Of a DNA stretch of 64,000 nt, positions 32,670-46,071 are shown in pieces. Numbering within the stretch: the first letter of the stretch is position 1; each line of letters begins with the position of its first letter. Where the stretch lies: assembly GCA_023213395.1 (NCBI GenBank), contig CM041465.1:215457741-215521740 (forward strand), read 5' to 3'. Source of the DNA: Cycas panzhihuaensis. Lineage: Eukaryota; Cycadophyta. Both the position numbers and the translations under genes were made by a program. Below the pieces are notes generated by a model. The model searched no databases, had not been told where the DNA came from, and worked only from the letters and a program-made list of their open reading frames with translations.

Positions 32670-35309
32670 TAAAACGCTTCCTGCGGGGTGGTTTCCTACA
32701 TTTAGCAAGGTATGACTATATAAAACTAAGTCAGGTTTTGAGTCAGATAGATCGGTAGGGAATCACCACGCAGGGCGTCCGTGCGCCAGAGCATGGATTC
32801 GAGACTTGCAATGGTGCCTAATTGCTTCTAGGTGATCTTGGGAAAGGGACGCAAGGTGAGGCCTTGGGTCATCCCAAAAGGCGAGGCCCTCCTACCCCTT
32901 GGATGGCTGGGAAGAGGGAGAAGGGACCTAAGAGGTTGCATCTTCTCAAAGAAGAGAGAAGGCAACGTGTAGGTGGGGTATGCATAGTATAGTGTCTACG
33001 TATAAGCTAGTCAAAAAAGTAGGAAATGAGTAGCTCGCGTCCAAGGGAGACTACCTATGTATAATAAAAGCAACTACAAGTAAAAGAAAAAACATATAAA
33101 TGCAGAGATGTATTCTTTCCTTTTTTCCATTTCCTACGTGTCTTTAATGTGCAAACATATACATAGAAACAATGCTATAGGAAAATGACAAAAGGGAAAA
33201 GGAGGAATACCTAGATCCGGTGCTCGAATGAAGCATTATGATTCCCGTTGCTTTACGCACCTTCCCGCTCCACTTACCACATAGGTGAGACCAGCCGGTG
33301 ATGGTTGCCATGAACAGTCGAAGGGGGCTAACTCACCTCCCTAAAGTATGCGCAAGAAGTAAAGCTAAGCAAAGCAGTAATAAAGGGAAATGGAGAAAAG
33401 CAACTAACAAGAGACTGACTTGTTAACCAGCTTGTCTCAGGTATATCTTTACAATCACAAAACCTATCAGTCAAACATACAAGCTTCTCCCTCTTGGAAG
33501 AGGGGATACAAAATATATCTACTATATGTGTTTAAATATAGAAATGCTGAAATCAAACTAAATCAAGACATGTGCATATTATTTCAAAGGAAGAAAACTC
33601 CAAACAGGATTCTAAAAGCAACCACATCAACCAGTACCCAAAACAAAGGAGTTAGCCTCGGAATGGCTAGCTCACCCACAAAAATCCCCACGTGGCCTGA
33701 GGGAAGAAGAAATGAACTATATTGATTACATAGGGCAGCAAGCAAAGGAGGAAAAAAACTAGTAGGATAACATGCGAGCACATCCAAAGAACGAGGTGCT
33801 ATGAGTAGCAGATCATCCAGTTGGGATGGGCTACAGGTTATGAACCAACAAGGAGTGGTTTTGGGGCTTATGCAGTGCCCAAAACTAGTAAAAAAAGGGG
33901 TGGAACTAGCATGGTAAGGGGTTGCCAATGCTGGTTCAGATATGGGGGGTAGGCTCCCAAGTCCCTAGCCCAACTTCAAGGGAGGCAGTAGGTGCAAGGG
34001 GAAAGAAAAGAAGGGTTTGGACCCTTGGGGAGAAGGTTTGCAAGGGGGACTAGCCCCGCCTTTCTCCCTCCACTTTTCTTTGTGTCACCCCCTCTGCACC
34101 GCCACCTTAAAGTAGGCTTACAGGATAATGAAAGGAAGCACTATAACACAAAATACAAAGATCTAATGCAAAAAAGGTACAAATTCACAAAAATAGCAAA
34201 TATACTAAGCACTTATCCATGAAAAATGAAGGAAAGAGTATGAGTCTTAAGGAAAATATTTAAGAGTACCTTATAGCAGAGAATAAGAGTTTGTTTCTGC
34301 TGGAAAGTAGAGGAAAGAACCTGCATTTAGCAGGGTTTGATGGTTGGTTTTGGATGAGAGGCCACTGTGAGAAACACCACTATGATTTGGGACCTTGAAG
34401 TTTTCTTCTTGGAGAATCCTGTGAATGCCCTTCTTTCCACCGTGTGAACCTGCAAGAGGAGGCTTGAACTACTAGTGATGAGCCTGAGATGTAGCAATAA
34501 TCTCTAGAGGAAGAGTAGCAGCTAAAGAGTGTGCCTATTTGCAGTGGGTGAAGGAGAGTTGTAGGAGTTGCATCCAAAAAATGAATGAAGAAGAGGAAAG
34601 AATGAGTAATTTTTTGGTTTTTATCTTCCACTAACCCTAAGTGAATGTTGAGAGTCATGGGGAAGTCAAAATACATGGGCACCACATGGCAGTTCTGCAA
34701 AAAGAGTAGGAACTACTGCATCTATTTTAAAAAACTTTTTTGAACAGTTGTACCACTGTAAACATCATGGTACCACGACAAATATCGCGGTACCACTAAG
34801 TCTGTAGCGTATGGACCTGAAAGTAAAAATTAAGCCAGAAATGGGATTTGGAACTAAACAAGGAGTAAGTTAGGGCTGAACAAGCTAGGAATTGGTGCCC
34901 AGATAACTGACAAGTGGCTAGAAAAGAGGAATGACTCTCGACTAGGGATCATATCATACTTGGAAGATGAATCAAAGTATAGGTAGAATGTTGTCAAGGG
35001 TGAGACGCGACTGACTAAGGTGCCCAAGGGGCTATGGAGATGATGTGGGTGGCTAAGTGCCATATGGGGTGTAGCACTCATTGAGGAGTACCCCCATGGT
35101 GGGTCAAATCATCGAGTGGCATCACGGCAGCACATGCAGTGTGATCAAGCAAGAAAGTGATGCAGTCATGCAAATGGCAAGCAAGCATGCGTTAGGCAAT
35201 CTATACTAAACAACCTCAGTCAAATAAGAGTGAAGAGGGGAGCAAGAACATATACCTGAGCTTACCTGAGTCAATGTGTCTCAAGTGCATTCCTGGTACC
35301 TGGGAAACA
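32670..35309 (-). repeat. 3' LTR of element B
   Basis: 2,640 bp, highly similar to 46090-48733. On the minus strand it starts TGTTTCCCAGG and ends CGTTTTA. Confidence 0.88.
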
Positions 35310-35320
35310 CTGCCCCCTTG
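35310..35320 (-). other. Polypurine tract of element B
   Basis: The minus strand reads CAAGGGGGCAG directly before the 3' LTR. Confidence 0.75.
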
Positions 35321-35670
35321 GCAGCAGAGCCTCACTGCTCGAAAGCATGGTGTGATGGCAAATACTGATAACCAAAAACTATTAATAGCACATGCATATA
35401 TATATATAAATAAAACATGAACAACATATGGACCAAGGGTTTCAGCGAGTGTCGTGGCAGAATGCATGGACAAGGGAGACGAAGATGAGGGCAACATAGG
35501 GGCTACCTATGCGTCATCTAAAAGTTAACCAGTAAGTGAAGGAAGCCAATGAGGGGGGTGCCCTCATTGCTAAAGCACAACAAGTGGTATGAAGGCACCC
35601 AATAAACTAAACAAGCAAATCAGAATAAAGGCGACCAGGGGCTTAGGCACGGGCTAGCTAAGCAAGTCCC

Positions 35671-36093
35671 TCAAAGGCGGTCGCTAAGAAGAGGGAGGCA
35701 ACACTCAAGCATGAGGCAGACGAGGTCGTCCACCTCAGCATTGAGGTCTCGAGGGATGTGCTGAATGTCAATAGACAAAAAGCGGGCCAAGAGAGATCTG
35801 GCAGCTGAAGCGAGGGTTCTCAGGTGAGGGTATCGCACCTAGTAAACCTGGGTGAGATGGGACACAACAACCTGAGAATCGCATAGCAGAATGATGGGCC
35901 CATTATGGAAATAGAGAGCATTAGTAAGGGCTTCAATAACGGCCATGTACTCAGCTTCATTATTGATTGCCTTGGGGAGGAAAATCCTAGAACGCAGGAA
36001 ATCGTGTCTGGAGGGGCTGTAAAGGATCCAAGTAGCGGCACAAGGTCCAGGGTTATCGCGGCTTCTGCTGTCGGTTAAAATGTAGAGGGACAT
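35671..36093 (-). pseudogene. Second (archaeal-type) RNase H of element B
   Basis: 141 codons from the conserved ATG: MSLYILTDSRSRDNPGP, AINNEAEYMAVIEAL, ILLCDSQVVVSHLTQVY, then a stop (a Gln codon in A, CAG to TAG), then HIPRDLNAEVDDLV. The catalytic Asp, Glu and Asp are all present, and the last Asp is probably the DD of AEVDD. The domain is complete except for that stop. It is placed between the antisense gene's promoter and the 3' LTR, as in A and C. Confidence 0.86.
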
Positions 36094-36618
36094 GAGTGAA
36101 CACAAAATCCTGGGGATAATAATCAATGATATAGCAAAAGAGATACTTGAAGGGCAAGCAATAAGTGGCCATGAAGGGTAGGAGGACTTAGCAATGAGGC
36201 TACCCAAGGATGAGAGCAAGCAGTCCAACCACTACCTGAGAGCAGGCGGAGAAAAGACACCCTGGAGTACCAAAGGTCACTTTGGGAAGCAAAACATGCC
36301 CCCAAACGAGGGAGCATTTCCTTTGGAGACCCTAGGAGTAGAAAAGAGCTGTGGAAATGAGTCCAGGATGGCGAAACAACCCAAATGAGTATAAACTCAG
36401 GCATGCATGGGAGTGACACATAAAATGAGATGGAAGGGCCTTCGGAAAAAGTGTAATAATGAGGTGCCATAAATGTACTTACAAGAGAGGGAAAGAAGGG
36501 CATCAAAAGATCATAACAGGCAACAGGGCCAGAAGACAAAGGTGATCAAGGAAACAAGACAGTTCCAACAGCTATCGCGAGAGCAAAAACGGAGGTAGTG
36601 CCCGTCAGGGCCCCCGCC

Positions 36619-36625
36619 TATATAA
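36619..36625 (+). promoter_or_regulatory. TATA box of the antisense PMD gene (B)
   Basis: gcctatataagg, about 160 bp upstream of the exon-1 ATG, with the same core and spacing as in A. Confidence 0.72.
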
Positions 36626-36782
36626 GGAAATTCAATGGAAAACAAATTCATTTTCACCAGCTCTCGTGAGAAACCAGAGCCATTTCCTTACACAGTGGAG
36701 TGCTGCCTGACTTTGGAGGCACGTGGGGGAAGATCAGACTGTTAGATCTAAGCGCAGAGAGAGCCAACGGGATCAGCAAGAC

Positions 36783-39197
36783 ATGATGGCGATAGCAAGA
36801 CTGGATCCAGTGAGTGGATCTCACGAAACCTATCCCATTTCAAAGTTTGAAATTCAATGTTTTTTATCATTTTTGATGTAGTTTTTATGCCCCATATGGG
36901 CAGATGGAGACCTCTCGAAGTCTGAATTAGACCTAGAAAGAGGGCAGACCTGGGCATTAGGGAGCCCTGGTCCTGGTGGGCCCCATGGGGTCCACCCAAA
37001 GGTTTTTTTTTTAATTTTTGGGGCAGAAACCCCCCCTCTTTTGGGGGGGTGCCATTCGTACTGCGGCAAAGATCGCGATGCCGCGATCTTTACCGTGGGG
37101 CCCCGATCACCGTGAGACCCGAGCTAACCTTTATGGTACCGCGAAGTTTAGCATGGTACGAAGGTAAATCTATAGAAAAAAGAAGATGAGGGGCCATGGG
37201 GCCCCAAATCTCAAGCAGAAAGAGCTGGGAGATAGCCAGGCAGATAGAAGACTAACATAGACTTAATTTTTATTGGTTTGTGATGTTAGCAGGCTGTTAT
37301 TGCGGTGGATAACCGCAAAAACATAGGTATGGTGATGTTGAGCTATATAGAGATGATGTCCAAAGAGGATAAGGGGATTCTACGGAGGTGTGGCCTATTC
37401 AAGGCCCTGAAGACACCCTAGTTCGCATCAGATCAAAGGCTATTAGTTGATATTATATCACATTAGGATAGGAGGAGATATGTTTTCCATCTGCCCCAGG
37501 TGGGGGATGAGATGGTGATGCCAAGGGATATGCGGTGGATTTTGGGAGTACCGGCGACTGGGAGACCAGTGACATTGGGAGCACTACCTAGCAATGAGGT
37601 AACACATCAGGAGGCAGTAGCATTCTTCACAGGGACAGACAAGTGGAAGAGGAGAGTAGTCCCTCTCCAGATAATGGTAATGTCCAGGATTCCTCGCGTG
37701 AGGAAACTTATTACATTGTGCATTATGTTCTAGGTTTCCCGGAAACAGAACTATAGAGACATCCCTAGGGGATGGATGGATGCAGTGCACCACTGTGAAG
37801 CCAGCGAGAGGATGGACTAGGCCACCCTGATAGCAGCGAACCTCATCGCACAGCTTGATGCCATCATGATGACTAGCAATGGAGGATTTTCATATAGCAC
37901 ATTGCTATAGTGCTGGTTTTTTTATCACTTTGGAGCAGTGACACCAGCGGGGGGACCACACCCCATTGTAGAGTAGGCCCCGATGGTCCATAGATGGTAG
38001 ACTAGACTGAGGGGGACAGAGGATCAGGCCCATGTCTGGCACTCAGTAGAGGCGACATCACTAGACCTCCTCACCGTGACAGATTATGTGGCAGATCCGT
38101 ATAGAGCAATGAGGTAGGACAGTGACGACAAGGCAGGCAGAGTAGGAGCACTCCTAGGTGATGACGACGACGATGATGATGATGATAGAGGAGATGGGGC
38201 CAGCCCATCACAACCTGTAGGAGAGGCAGGTCCATCAGGGATGGCAGGAGGAGTAGTAGGACCAACTGGGACTGTCGGAGGAGAGGCAGGCCCATTAGGG
38301 GCTGCAGAGCAGAGCAGGGGGCCAGTGACGAGGGCCCATAGGCTATGAATCATGAGGAGATCCAGAGGAGCAACAGCTGAGCTAGTCCCGGCAAGGAGAG
38401 AGGCCCAGGCAGAGGTGGTACCTGAGGAGGAGGTACTAGGAGCTGGCGGGGAGCCAGGAGGAGAGGTCATCGCACGAGCAGAGGAGCCAATGACCATGAC
38501 AGGTGAGGCCTAACAATTTCCTCAGTCGTTTGATATCCAGATAGATATTTAATTTTATTTTATTTTGGCATGCAACTGGATACATACTGACACACGACAT
38601 GTTAGGTTTGCAGGCACTACGAAGATCCAGCGGTTGGTAGAGACCATGGTGAGGGAGATTTTCCCTCAAGTGTATGCAGAGGGGCAACCGCCCATCTAGG
38701 CAGAGGATACGCCTAGATCGGCAGGCATCCATATGGCGGCATTCGCCCCATTGGTGAGGGTGAGAGACATCTAGGTTGCAGAGTCCCAAGAGCATATGGC
38801 ATTCAAGGGACAGATGCAGCGGGAGTTGGATGAGGCTAGGGGCGAGTGAGACATGCTACGGAGGCATGTACAGGCCCTAGAGGCTCAGGGAGGAGTAGGT
38901 GTAGACACAGGGAGCATGGTCCAGATAGCAGTGCTGGAGGAGCATCTCTGAGGAGTGGAGGGTGAGAGAGATCGTATCCAGGCCAGATACGATCAGCTGG
39001 TAGACCAGGTGGCATCGAGGTCGAGCAGGAGCAGGACATATACCCACATGCCAGCAATGACCCCGAGACAGCCACGCGATGAAGGGAGCGAGGTAGGGAG
39101 CTCGCGGAGGCCCAGGAGGAGCCTCGGAGGGATGTGGTCCCTAGGAGAGGGATCACACTAGCCGAGAGATGGTACCCCAAGAGCAGGGTAGCAGTAG
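36783..39197 (+). pseudogene. Antisense PMD gene inside element B
   Basis: Proposed exons 36783-36809 (double ATG, then MAIARLDP), 37293-38502 and 38614-39197. Introns are 483 and 111 bp with GTGAGT and GTGAGG donors and GCAG acceptors. From the second ATG the spliced length is 1,818 nt, 606 codons, and all segments agree in frame. PMD signature: GILRRCGLFKALKTP, QRLLVDIISH-(stop)-DRRRYVFHLPQVGDEM, PRDMRWILGVPATGRPVTLG. Then come a conserved GGPHPIVE and MVHRW region, a run of Asp codons, and in exon 3 VETMVREIFPQVYAEGQPP, a helical RDRIQARYDQLVDQV stretch and a basic RRPRRSLGG tail. About a dozen stops, many at CAG or TGG codons. A nuclear role is inferred from family only. Confidence 0.82.
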
Positions 39198-39344
39198 AGT
39201 AGGACATATGTATCAGATTTTGATAGGGAAAGCACGGGCCTCCAGGGGGTCATATATAGAGTCATATGATTGTACCTCCCTTACAAGGATATCGGATTCC
39301 CATATGTACGATGTAACATATGATTTTGATGTATATATATATAC

Positions 39345-39361
39345 GGGGTAATTGGTACCCC
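39345..39361 (+). terminator. Conserved hairpin downstream of the antisense PMD gene (B)
   Basis: GGGGTAATTGGTACCCC, a perfect 6-bp stem GGGGTA/TACCCC with a 5-base loop, 148 bp past the PMD stop and directly after a (TA)n run. See the equivalents in A and C. Confidence 0.5.
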
Positions 39362-39727
39362 ATTTTGATATGAGATGGTGTGTATATCATGTGTGACAGA
39401 TGACATGTATGTTTTGTTATGTATGTTATAGATGCTTTGTTATATGATGCATACATTTCCTTCCATGCATGGCTATATATCTAACAGGAGCACATACGTC
39501 CACCATGAGTAAAGGTTATAGAGGGATATGAGGTTAGAAATAGAGCGACACGCACATCCATGGAGGAGCATAGTAGGATATGCGAAGGAAACATTGAGCG
39601 AGAGGGGGAGTAATGATACTCCAGAGCATCGTCCTAACTGGGGGATGCCCAAATAGGAAGATACAAGGTCCCAAGAAGATAGGGGAACATGGGTTCCATG
39701 GGAGGAACCAGAAAGAAACAAGAGAGG

Positions 39728-39784
39728 CCATCTTAAATTGCCATTCCACCGGTGGCTAGGAGGAATAGGAATAACTTAAGATGG
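39728..39784. terminator. Inverted repeat after the integrase stop in B
   Basis: ccatcttaaattgccattcc...ggaataacttaagatgg; equivalent to 22035-22090 in A. It lies between the converging ends of gag-pol and the PMD gene. Confidence 0.4.
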
Positions 39785-39829
39785 TAGTTTAGGCTCATTT
39801 TGGAGTGTGATGAAGGGATCGCTGGAGAA

Positions 39830-41110
39830 TCATGCGTAAAACGTTTTAAGAAATTTCCCATTGACGGCCTTCTCAAATTCCAGGCCTTTCAAGGTGGTGA
39901 TCCTGTAGGCGCCATTGTTGAGGGTCTCAAGAATGACAAAAGGACCGACCCATTTAGGCCCAAATTTAGTCAGATGGTCATAGAGATATTCCAACTTGAG
40001 GACGTGGTCCCCAGGGCATAAAGGATGAGTACAAAGATGTTTGTCGTGCGTCCTTTGTAGGTGGGCTTTCGAAGCAAGATTTGCTTGATAAGCCATTAAG
40101 TGCCTCTTATCCAGGGCCTCGAGATCTAAGAGACGAGCCTAATGGATAGACTCCTCATTGATAAGACCTCTAAGGGAGACCCGTAGAGAGGGGATCTCCA
40201 CTTCTAGTGGGAGTACTACCTCAATCCCATAGACTAAAGAGAATGGATTCATTCCAGTAGCTATACGGATAGAAGTGCGATAGGCCCACCAAGCGGAAGG
40301 GAGTTGGAGGTGCCAATCTCTTTGAGATTGTACAACGGTTTTCTTTAGAATGTTAACGAGGGTTTTGTTGAATGATTCCACTTGTCCGTTTGCTTGGGGG
40401 TAATAAGGAGATGAAGTCTTATGTGAGACCTTGAATTTCTCATAAAGCTCATCCATTTCCTTGTTACAAAAGGGGATTCCATTATCTGTGATTAAGACGT
40501 CTGGAATCCCAAAATGGTAAACGATGTGCTAGTAGACGAAGGTAGCTATCGTCTTTCCAGGTGTAGTGGATAGGGGGATTGCCTCTGCCCATTTGGTAAA
40601 ATACTCGGTAGCAGTCAAGATGTATTTATGCTGCATAGAAGAAGGTTGTGATATGGTACCAATGAGGTCTAAACCCCATTGAGAAAAGGGCCATGGAGAT
40701 ATGATAGGGTACAAAGCCTCGGAAGGCACATGAGAGATATTAGTATGCTCTTGGCATCGTCAACATCTCAGGGCATAAGCGTGGGCATCCTTGAAAAGGG
40801 ACAGCCAGTAATAACCCATGCGGAGGATCCTTTGGGCCATGGATTAGCCCTTAAAGTGGCCCCTATAAATGCCATGATGGCATTCGCAGAGTATTTGGTC
40901 CACTTCGTCGGAAGCAATGCAATGAAGTAGGATCCCATCGAAGGATCTCTTGTACAACACTTCATCTACGAGGAGGTGTTGTCTAGTGGTGGCACGGATG
41001 TGCGATCTTACTTTGTTGCTGGCTTCAGGGCGGTATTCTTGCTGAGTCAAATATCACACAATGTTGTTGTACCACTTGCTATCGACGAGCGGATGAGAAG
41101 AAGTACCTTG
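39830..41110 (-). pseudogene. Integrase of element B
   Basis: The spacer SKWYNNIV and TQQEYRPEASNKV is followed by an HHCC region around 40900-40700 with a local frame break (one part reads in another frame at 40965-40768). The core has WGLDLIGTIS, DNGIPF and NGQVESFNKTL, so the DDE triad is complete. The C-terminus is YRITTLKGLEFEKAVNGKFL then KTFYA. There is no chromodomain. Stops near 40530 and 40140 separate otherwise continuous segments in the same frame as gag and RT. This copy served as the reference for reading C's integrase halves. Confidence 0.86.
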
Positions 41111-41656
41111 GACGGTTAGAATAGACTCGTCTGGGAAAGAGTCATCAATGGGAATGCCACTCATGTTAGGAATGGAAGCATTGGCTAACTATTCTACCAC
41201 TATCATTCCCTTTTTTGACTTCCTATTAATGACTTGTAGGTCAAACTCTTGAAGAAGGATGGCCCAACGACCTGCCCTACTCGTCAAGTCTGAACGAGTA
41301 AGCAAATAACGCAAGGGATCAAATTGGACGATCACCTTGGTAGTATTACCGAGCAAGTAATGCCTAAACTTCTTGGTCGCGTGGACCAAGGAGAGGCATT
41401 CCTTCTCGGTAGGAGGATAATTTAGTTCAGCAGCCATGAGGGTATGGCTGATAAAATAGATTGCTCTCTTGGTTCTCGAATCATCTTCCTGTGCAAGCAT
41501 TGCGTCCAAGGATTCATCAGTAATAGAAGTATACAAGATGAAGGGCCTATCGAAACGAGGAGGCACCAATGTAGGAGCAGAAGCAAGAGCTTCCTTGAGT
41601 CTTGCAAAGGCCTGTTGGGTCTTATCAGACCAAACAAATAGGGATCCTTTCTTCAA
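41111..41656 (-). pseudogene. First RNase H of element B
   Basis: Continuous from FVWSDKTQQAFARLKEAL through FILYTSITDESLDAMLAQED, FISHTLMAAELNYPPTEKE and VIVQFDPLRYLLTR to EFDLQVINRKSKKGMIVVE. As in A, the position of the first catalytic Asp is Thr, and the SD of VQSD reads FD. The same loss in two independent copies points to an ancestral degenerate RNase H rather than random decay. Confidence 0.82.
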
Positions 41657-42493
41657 TAGGTTAGTAAGGGGTTTGGCGTTTATGGTGAAGTCTACTAAAA
41701 AATGCCTAAGGAAACCGAGCCTACCTAGAAACGATTTAATCTATCATTGGGTTCTAGGAGGTGGCATGTCAAGGATTGCCTTGACTTTATCAAGATTGAT
41801 TTGGATTCCTTGCTTTGATATAGGGAAACCCAAGAGTTTGCTTGAAGTGACAGTAAACATGCATTTAAGCGAGTTTAGACTGACATGATACTTGTGGCAT
41901 TGTGTGAAGATGGCCCGCAAGTCGAAGGGATGATGGGCTCCATTATGCGAAAGACCCATCATGTCGTCTATGAAGACTTCTAATGTGTTGTTGATGAGGT
42001 CATGAAAAATGAAATGCATGGCTCTCTGATAAGTAGCACCTGTATTTTTAAGACCAAAGGGCATTACCTTGTAGGCAAAGGTACCCCATGGTGTAGTGAA
42101 GGCCGTCTTGTGGCGGTCTTCAGGAGATATCTAGATTTGATTATAGCCAGAAAAGCCATCCATTAAGGACATGACTTCGAATCCAGTAGTTCGATCGATT
42201 ATTTGATCAATAAAGGGGAGAGGAAAGTTGTCCTTAGGATAAGCATTGTTAATGTCGCAAAAGTCGACACATATGTGAATGGTCCCATTCTTCGTGGCAA
42301 CAGGAATGATGTTTGATACCCACTTAGGGTAATCGATGGAAGAGATGAGTCCTACATCCAAGAGTTTTTCAACCTCCATCTTGACGGCGGCTGAAAGTTT
42401 GGGATAGAGAGGACACTGCTTCTGGCACATAGGGCGAGCGCCAAGAATAGTAGTGAGGTTGTGCGTGACGATGGAGGGGTCAATTCCCTTCAT
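41657..42493 (-). pseudogene. Reverse transcriptase of element B
   Basis: In frame with Gag: KLSAAVKMEVEKLLDVGLI, CVDFCDINNAYPKDNFPLPF, SLMDGFSGYNQI, a short gap around 42130-42065 caused by one stop, MPFGLKNTGATYQRAM, and the catalytic box VFIDDMMGLSH with both aspartates present. The C-terminal thumb segment ends DMPPPRTQ. The active-site residues are intact, so B was competent more recently or simply escaped that mutation; stops now block translation. Confidence 0.9.
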
Positions 42494-43299
42494 GTCAGAG
42501 TAGTCCCATGCGAATACATCCTAGAATTCCTAGAATAGGAGGGAGTATTCCATTACTTCATCAGGACTATACTCTACCCCTACCTTAATGATCTTACCTA
42601 GGGCAAGGACTATGTCCTGAGTTTCCTCCATATACATGGCATTCCCCTCCTCAAAATGGAGGGGGGCAAGATCAACAGGAGGAGACGAAACGAAGGATAG
42701 GATTAGGTCAACTAACGTGGACCCAATCGCTAGGATCTTCTAGTGGCCAAGCTTATGGTGACCAGAAGGTAAGTTGGGTGTGGAGCCCGCTAAGTGCTCC
42801 AGCAAAGCCTCATCGTCCTCGAAGTAGTCTACCCCATGCATGACTTGACTTCGAATGGATGAGGTGCGGGATGGCATGGGAGCAATAGGACTAGGATGAC
42901 CTGTAAGATGCCCAACATCCCTAAGGGACTCTAAGGGAGAGTCAAGGAGAGATCCCTCGTAAGAAGCAGGAGGGAAACTCTCGATGCCATCACTCGTAAG
43001 AGGTGATGGGAGGGAAGTGCTAGGAGCCTAACGGTCAACATGTGTAATGACATGCGACATGAGAGAGTGATCAGACTCTATGACAAAAGGGATCCTAGGT
43101 TGAGACCTAGAATGAGAAGAATGCCCCCCACTAGTGCGAAGGAAGGAAACCGACTGAGGAAGATCCTCATCCTCACTATGAGACCCATCGTCACTAAACA
43201 TAATGAGGTATCCATAGCTTCCGATGCTGATGGGGGAAAAATGAGTTAAATCTGAAGAAGAAGATGCGGGATCTTCTTTAGGACAAGAGGAATTGGGAA

Positions 43300-43790
43300 T
43301 ACCGATCAAGCAAGCCGAGGCATGACCAAAAGAGCCTTTACTCCCCTTCGTATGGCCATGGCTCACTTGGGTAGATGGTTTAGTTTGTTTTACGAGCGGT
43401 CACTCACAAGAGACAACTCTCATTTGTCCGTTATGGACAAACTTAAGTTGCCCCCAACGGGTGGAATACACGGCTCCCATTTGGTCAAGCCATGGTCAAT
43501 CCAGGAGGAGGTTGTAATCAACATCCATGTCAAGGACAATGATGTCGGCAAGGACAATCTCATCCTTGAGGGTGAGAGGTATTAAGATGGATCCTAGGGG
43601 AGTCTTCTCGTTACCATCGTAGCCTTGACATCTCCATGGAATGGGTTCCAAGGCAAAAATACCAAGCTCTTGCATGACATGTAAGGGCATGGCATTCACA
43701 GAAGAACCATTATCCACAACGGTCCTTCATAATGTACAATCGGGTGTGTTTATGGTCATTGTGAAAGGGAAGTTCCATTGGCATTCCCTT
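43300..43790 (-). pseudogene. Aspartic protease of element B
   Basis: Minus-strand frame shared with RT. NFPFTMT leads into VDNGSSVNAMPLHVMQEL, CQGYDGNEKTPLGS and LDMDVDYNLLLD. The DNG active-site motif is the same as in A and C. The linker towards RT (43300-42500) is acidic, contains the HFEEGNAM-like segment seen in A, and has stops. Confidence 0.83.
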
Positions 43791-43926
43791 CCACTGGCTG
43801 GGGGAAGATCTCTAGGATCAAAGGAGATGACGGGTTCACGACTTTGGGTTGTGCCCAAAGCGTGAACAGGTGCATCATTCAATCCTAAAGCTTCCAGGAG
43901 GAGTATTCATTACTTGGGGTAGCTTC

Positions 43927-46036
43927 TCAAGATGTCCATGATGGACATCCTGGTAGCCACAGTAAGAAGCTCTTCAACCACGGAAAAAGGCTTACCCCTC
44001 CCTGTGGGTTAGGTAAGGGCTCTCCTAAAGTCGAAGTGACCGGGGTGGATGGGAATATTCTTGGGAAGCAAAGGAATTTCTGGAGGAACGGCTTCCGGAG
44101 GAGGATCAAGGTGTGATGTAGATGTAGAGGTGCCAATTGCCTCTTTCGGGGCTTGAGACCAAGTTAAGGCATAAAGGGGAGTAGTCCCAAGCATATGAAT
44201 TACCTTCTTTCCTTTGTTATGGGATTGCGAAGGCGAAGGAGCACAGTGGCCAGGGGAATGTGAAGAGGATGATGAACCTCGTGCACCCTTCCCTCTACCA
44301 TGCGAAGGGGGAGAATTGGGGGATCTACCCCAGTTCTAGTTGTTTCTTTGTTCAGCGTTGCGATCATGCTCCCCATGTTTGGGGAACAGATCCTTATGAA
44401 TTGGTTGATCAAGATTTGGCCTCGATGCCTGTCTGGGAGACAAATCACGTGGTGGGACATCACAAGGGTGTTGCACCCAATAATGCAAGTCATCATGAAA
44501 GCATTTCCCATGGACAGAGCACCACCTCTTCTTAAGGGGAGGATTAGCTTTCCTCGCTTGAGAAGGTTAGGTACCACCCCCTTTAGGGGGAATGGCATGA
44601 GAGACTTGTTGAATTGGTTTGTTGGAGGTTGGCGATGAAGGGGTTTGGAGTTTAAGCTCCTTCATCGTGCACTCGAATGAGCATATGGCAGAAGTAAGGG
44701 AGTCTAAAGTCCTCTTAGTCGAATGAGAAGTAGACCTGGTGGGTTGCGAAGGTTTAGTTTCCTTGGCTGGGGGAGGTGCCTCATGACGTTGTGAGGGCTT
44801 AAGAGGCCTCTTGAGTCTGGCTTAGATCTCAATAGCCTCTAACACTAAGCATTTCGCGATCGCGGAGTTGCACGTGATAGCCTCCATTTTGAGGACTTCT
44901 ACATGCACTTCGGGGTGAAGTGCATTAGTGAAAAGATCTCTCTTCAACTCCTTGGGCAACGTGGCCTTAGTGGAGTGAAGAAGGTCATGGAATCGTCTCA
45001 CAAAATCACAATTCATTTCATCGTAACCTTGTTTGAGCGAGAGGAGAGATTTCATTCTACTCTTGAATGGACGGGCTACATCAAAGTAGTTGATGAATTC
45101 GTCCACTAATTACTGGAATGAAGAGATAGAGTGGGCAGGGAGATGGTAGAACCATTTAAGGGTGTCACCCTCCAAGGATCGTGGAAATAATTTCATTAGG
45201 ATATGGTCGTAAGCCTAGTAATCTATACACGCCATAGAAAAGCTACGCACATGTTCAGTTGGGTCTTGCGATGAAGTTCCATCAAATTTGGGAACTTCAG
45301 GAGGGTGAGGAGGCATATTAGTTCTTAACGCCTCAATGCATAGTAGTGTCGACCTATAATCCATGAAGGGATGTGCTCTTACATGGGCCATAGGGTCAAT
45401 GAACGACAATAAGCAAGGAATCGATGGGGGTGATAAACTCATCCCTCCTTGGGGAAACGCCCCTTGTTGGAAAGGGGCTTGAGGATAAACACCTTCAAAG
45501 GGAGCTAAGTTCCCTTACGAAGGCGTAGTAAAAGAAGTCATGCTAGCTAGCAGAAATGGAGGGTGCAAGACCAGATTTTACCCATATGGGCCACCCATAG
45601 ATGGTGCAGCCCCATATGGGTGTAACGGGTCCACCCCATAAGCTGGAAGATGGTTTCCCTTACCCTGCCCCCAAGGTTGAGATGCATAACCCAGGGGCAA
45701 GTAAAGGGAAGGACCACTAGATGGGCTTTGAACATATGTGGGAGTAGGTCCTACATAGTTAGTGGCAATAGTACTAGTAGGACCTCTAGTCCTACTAGGG
45801 AATGTATATGCCACGTTTGAGGGTGGCACATTCGCTTGTCTTGGAAAAGACATGCTAACCCCAAGTTGGAGAAAGGACATATCACGAACAGGTTCTGAAA
45901 GACACATGCAAGAAACGTCGCATGCAATGCCTTTACGAATGTTGTTAGAAGAGAGCAAAGGGTATGAAATAGATGCGTTGGGGGTTGCCCAACTGAAAAG
46001 TAAGTCAAAAGGATCACCTAAAAGCAAGAACACCAA
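43927..46036 (-). pseudogene. Gag region of element B
   Basis: A Pro/Ser-rich N-terminal part (46036-45578) with SQPWGQGKGNHLPAYGVDPL matching A's SQPWGQGRGSRLLVYGVDPL, then a central Gag domain: PKFDGTSSQDPTEHVRSF, EFINYFDVARPFKS, MNCDFVRRFHDLLHSTKATL. The knuckle near 44520-44480 reads CSVHGKCFHDDLHY, the last Cys of CX2HX4HX4C replaced by Tyr. It is followed by a basic Ser-rich tail and LGTTPLYALTWSQAPKEA leading to protease. It is interrupted by several stops but remains in one frame. Confidence 0.82.
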
Positions 46037-46071
46037 CAGGAAGAGAAGCGAAACTAGTTCCCTTACTAGCA

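Noticed and set aside
33420-33928. Open frames on both strands in B's LTRs (mirrored at 46864-47210)
   Set aside because: LTR duplication explains the mirror copies; frames overlap on both strands and show no known domain.
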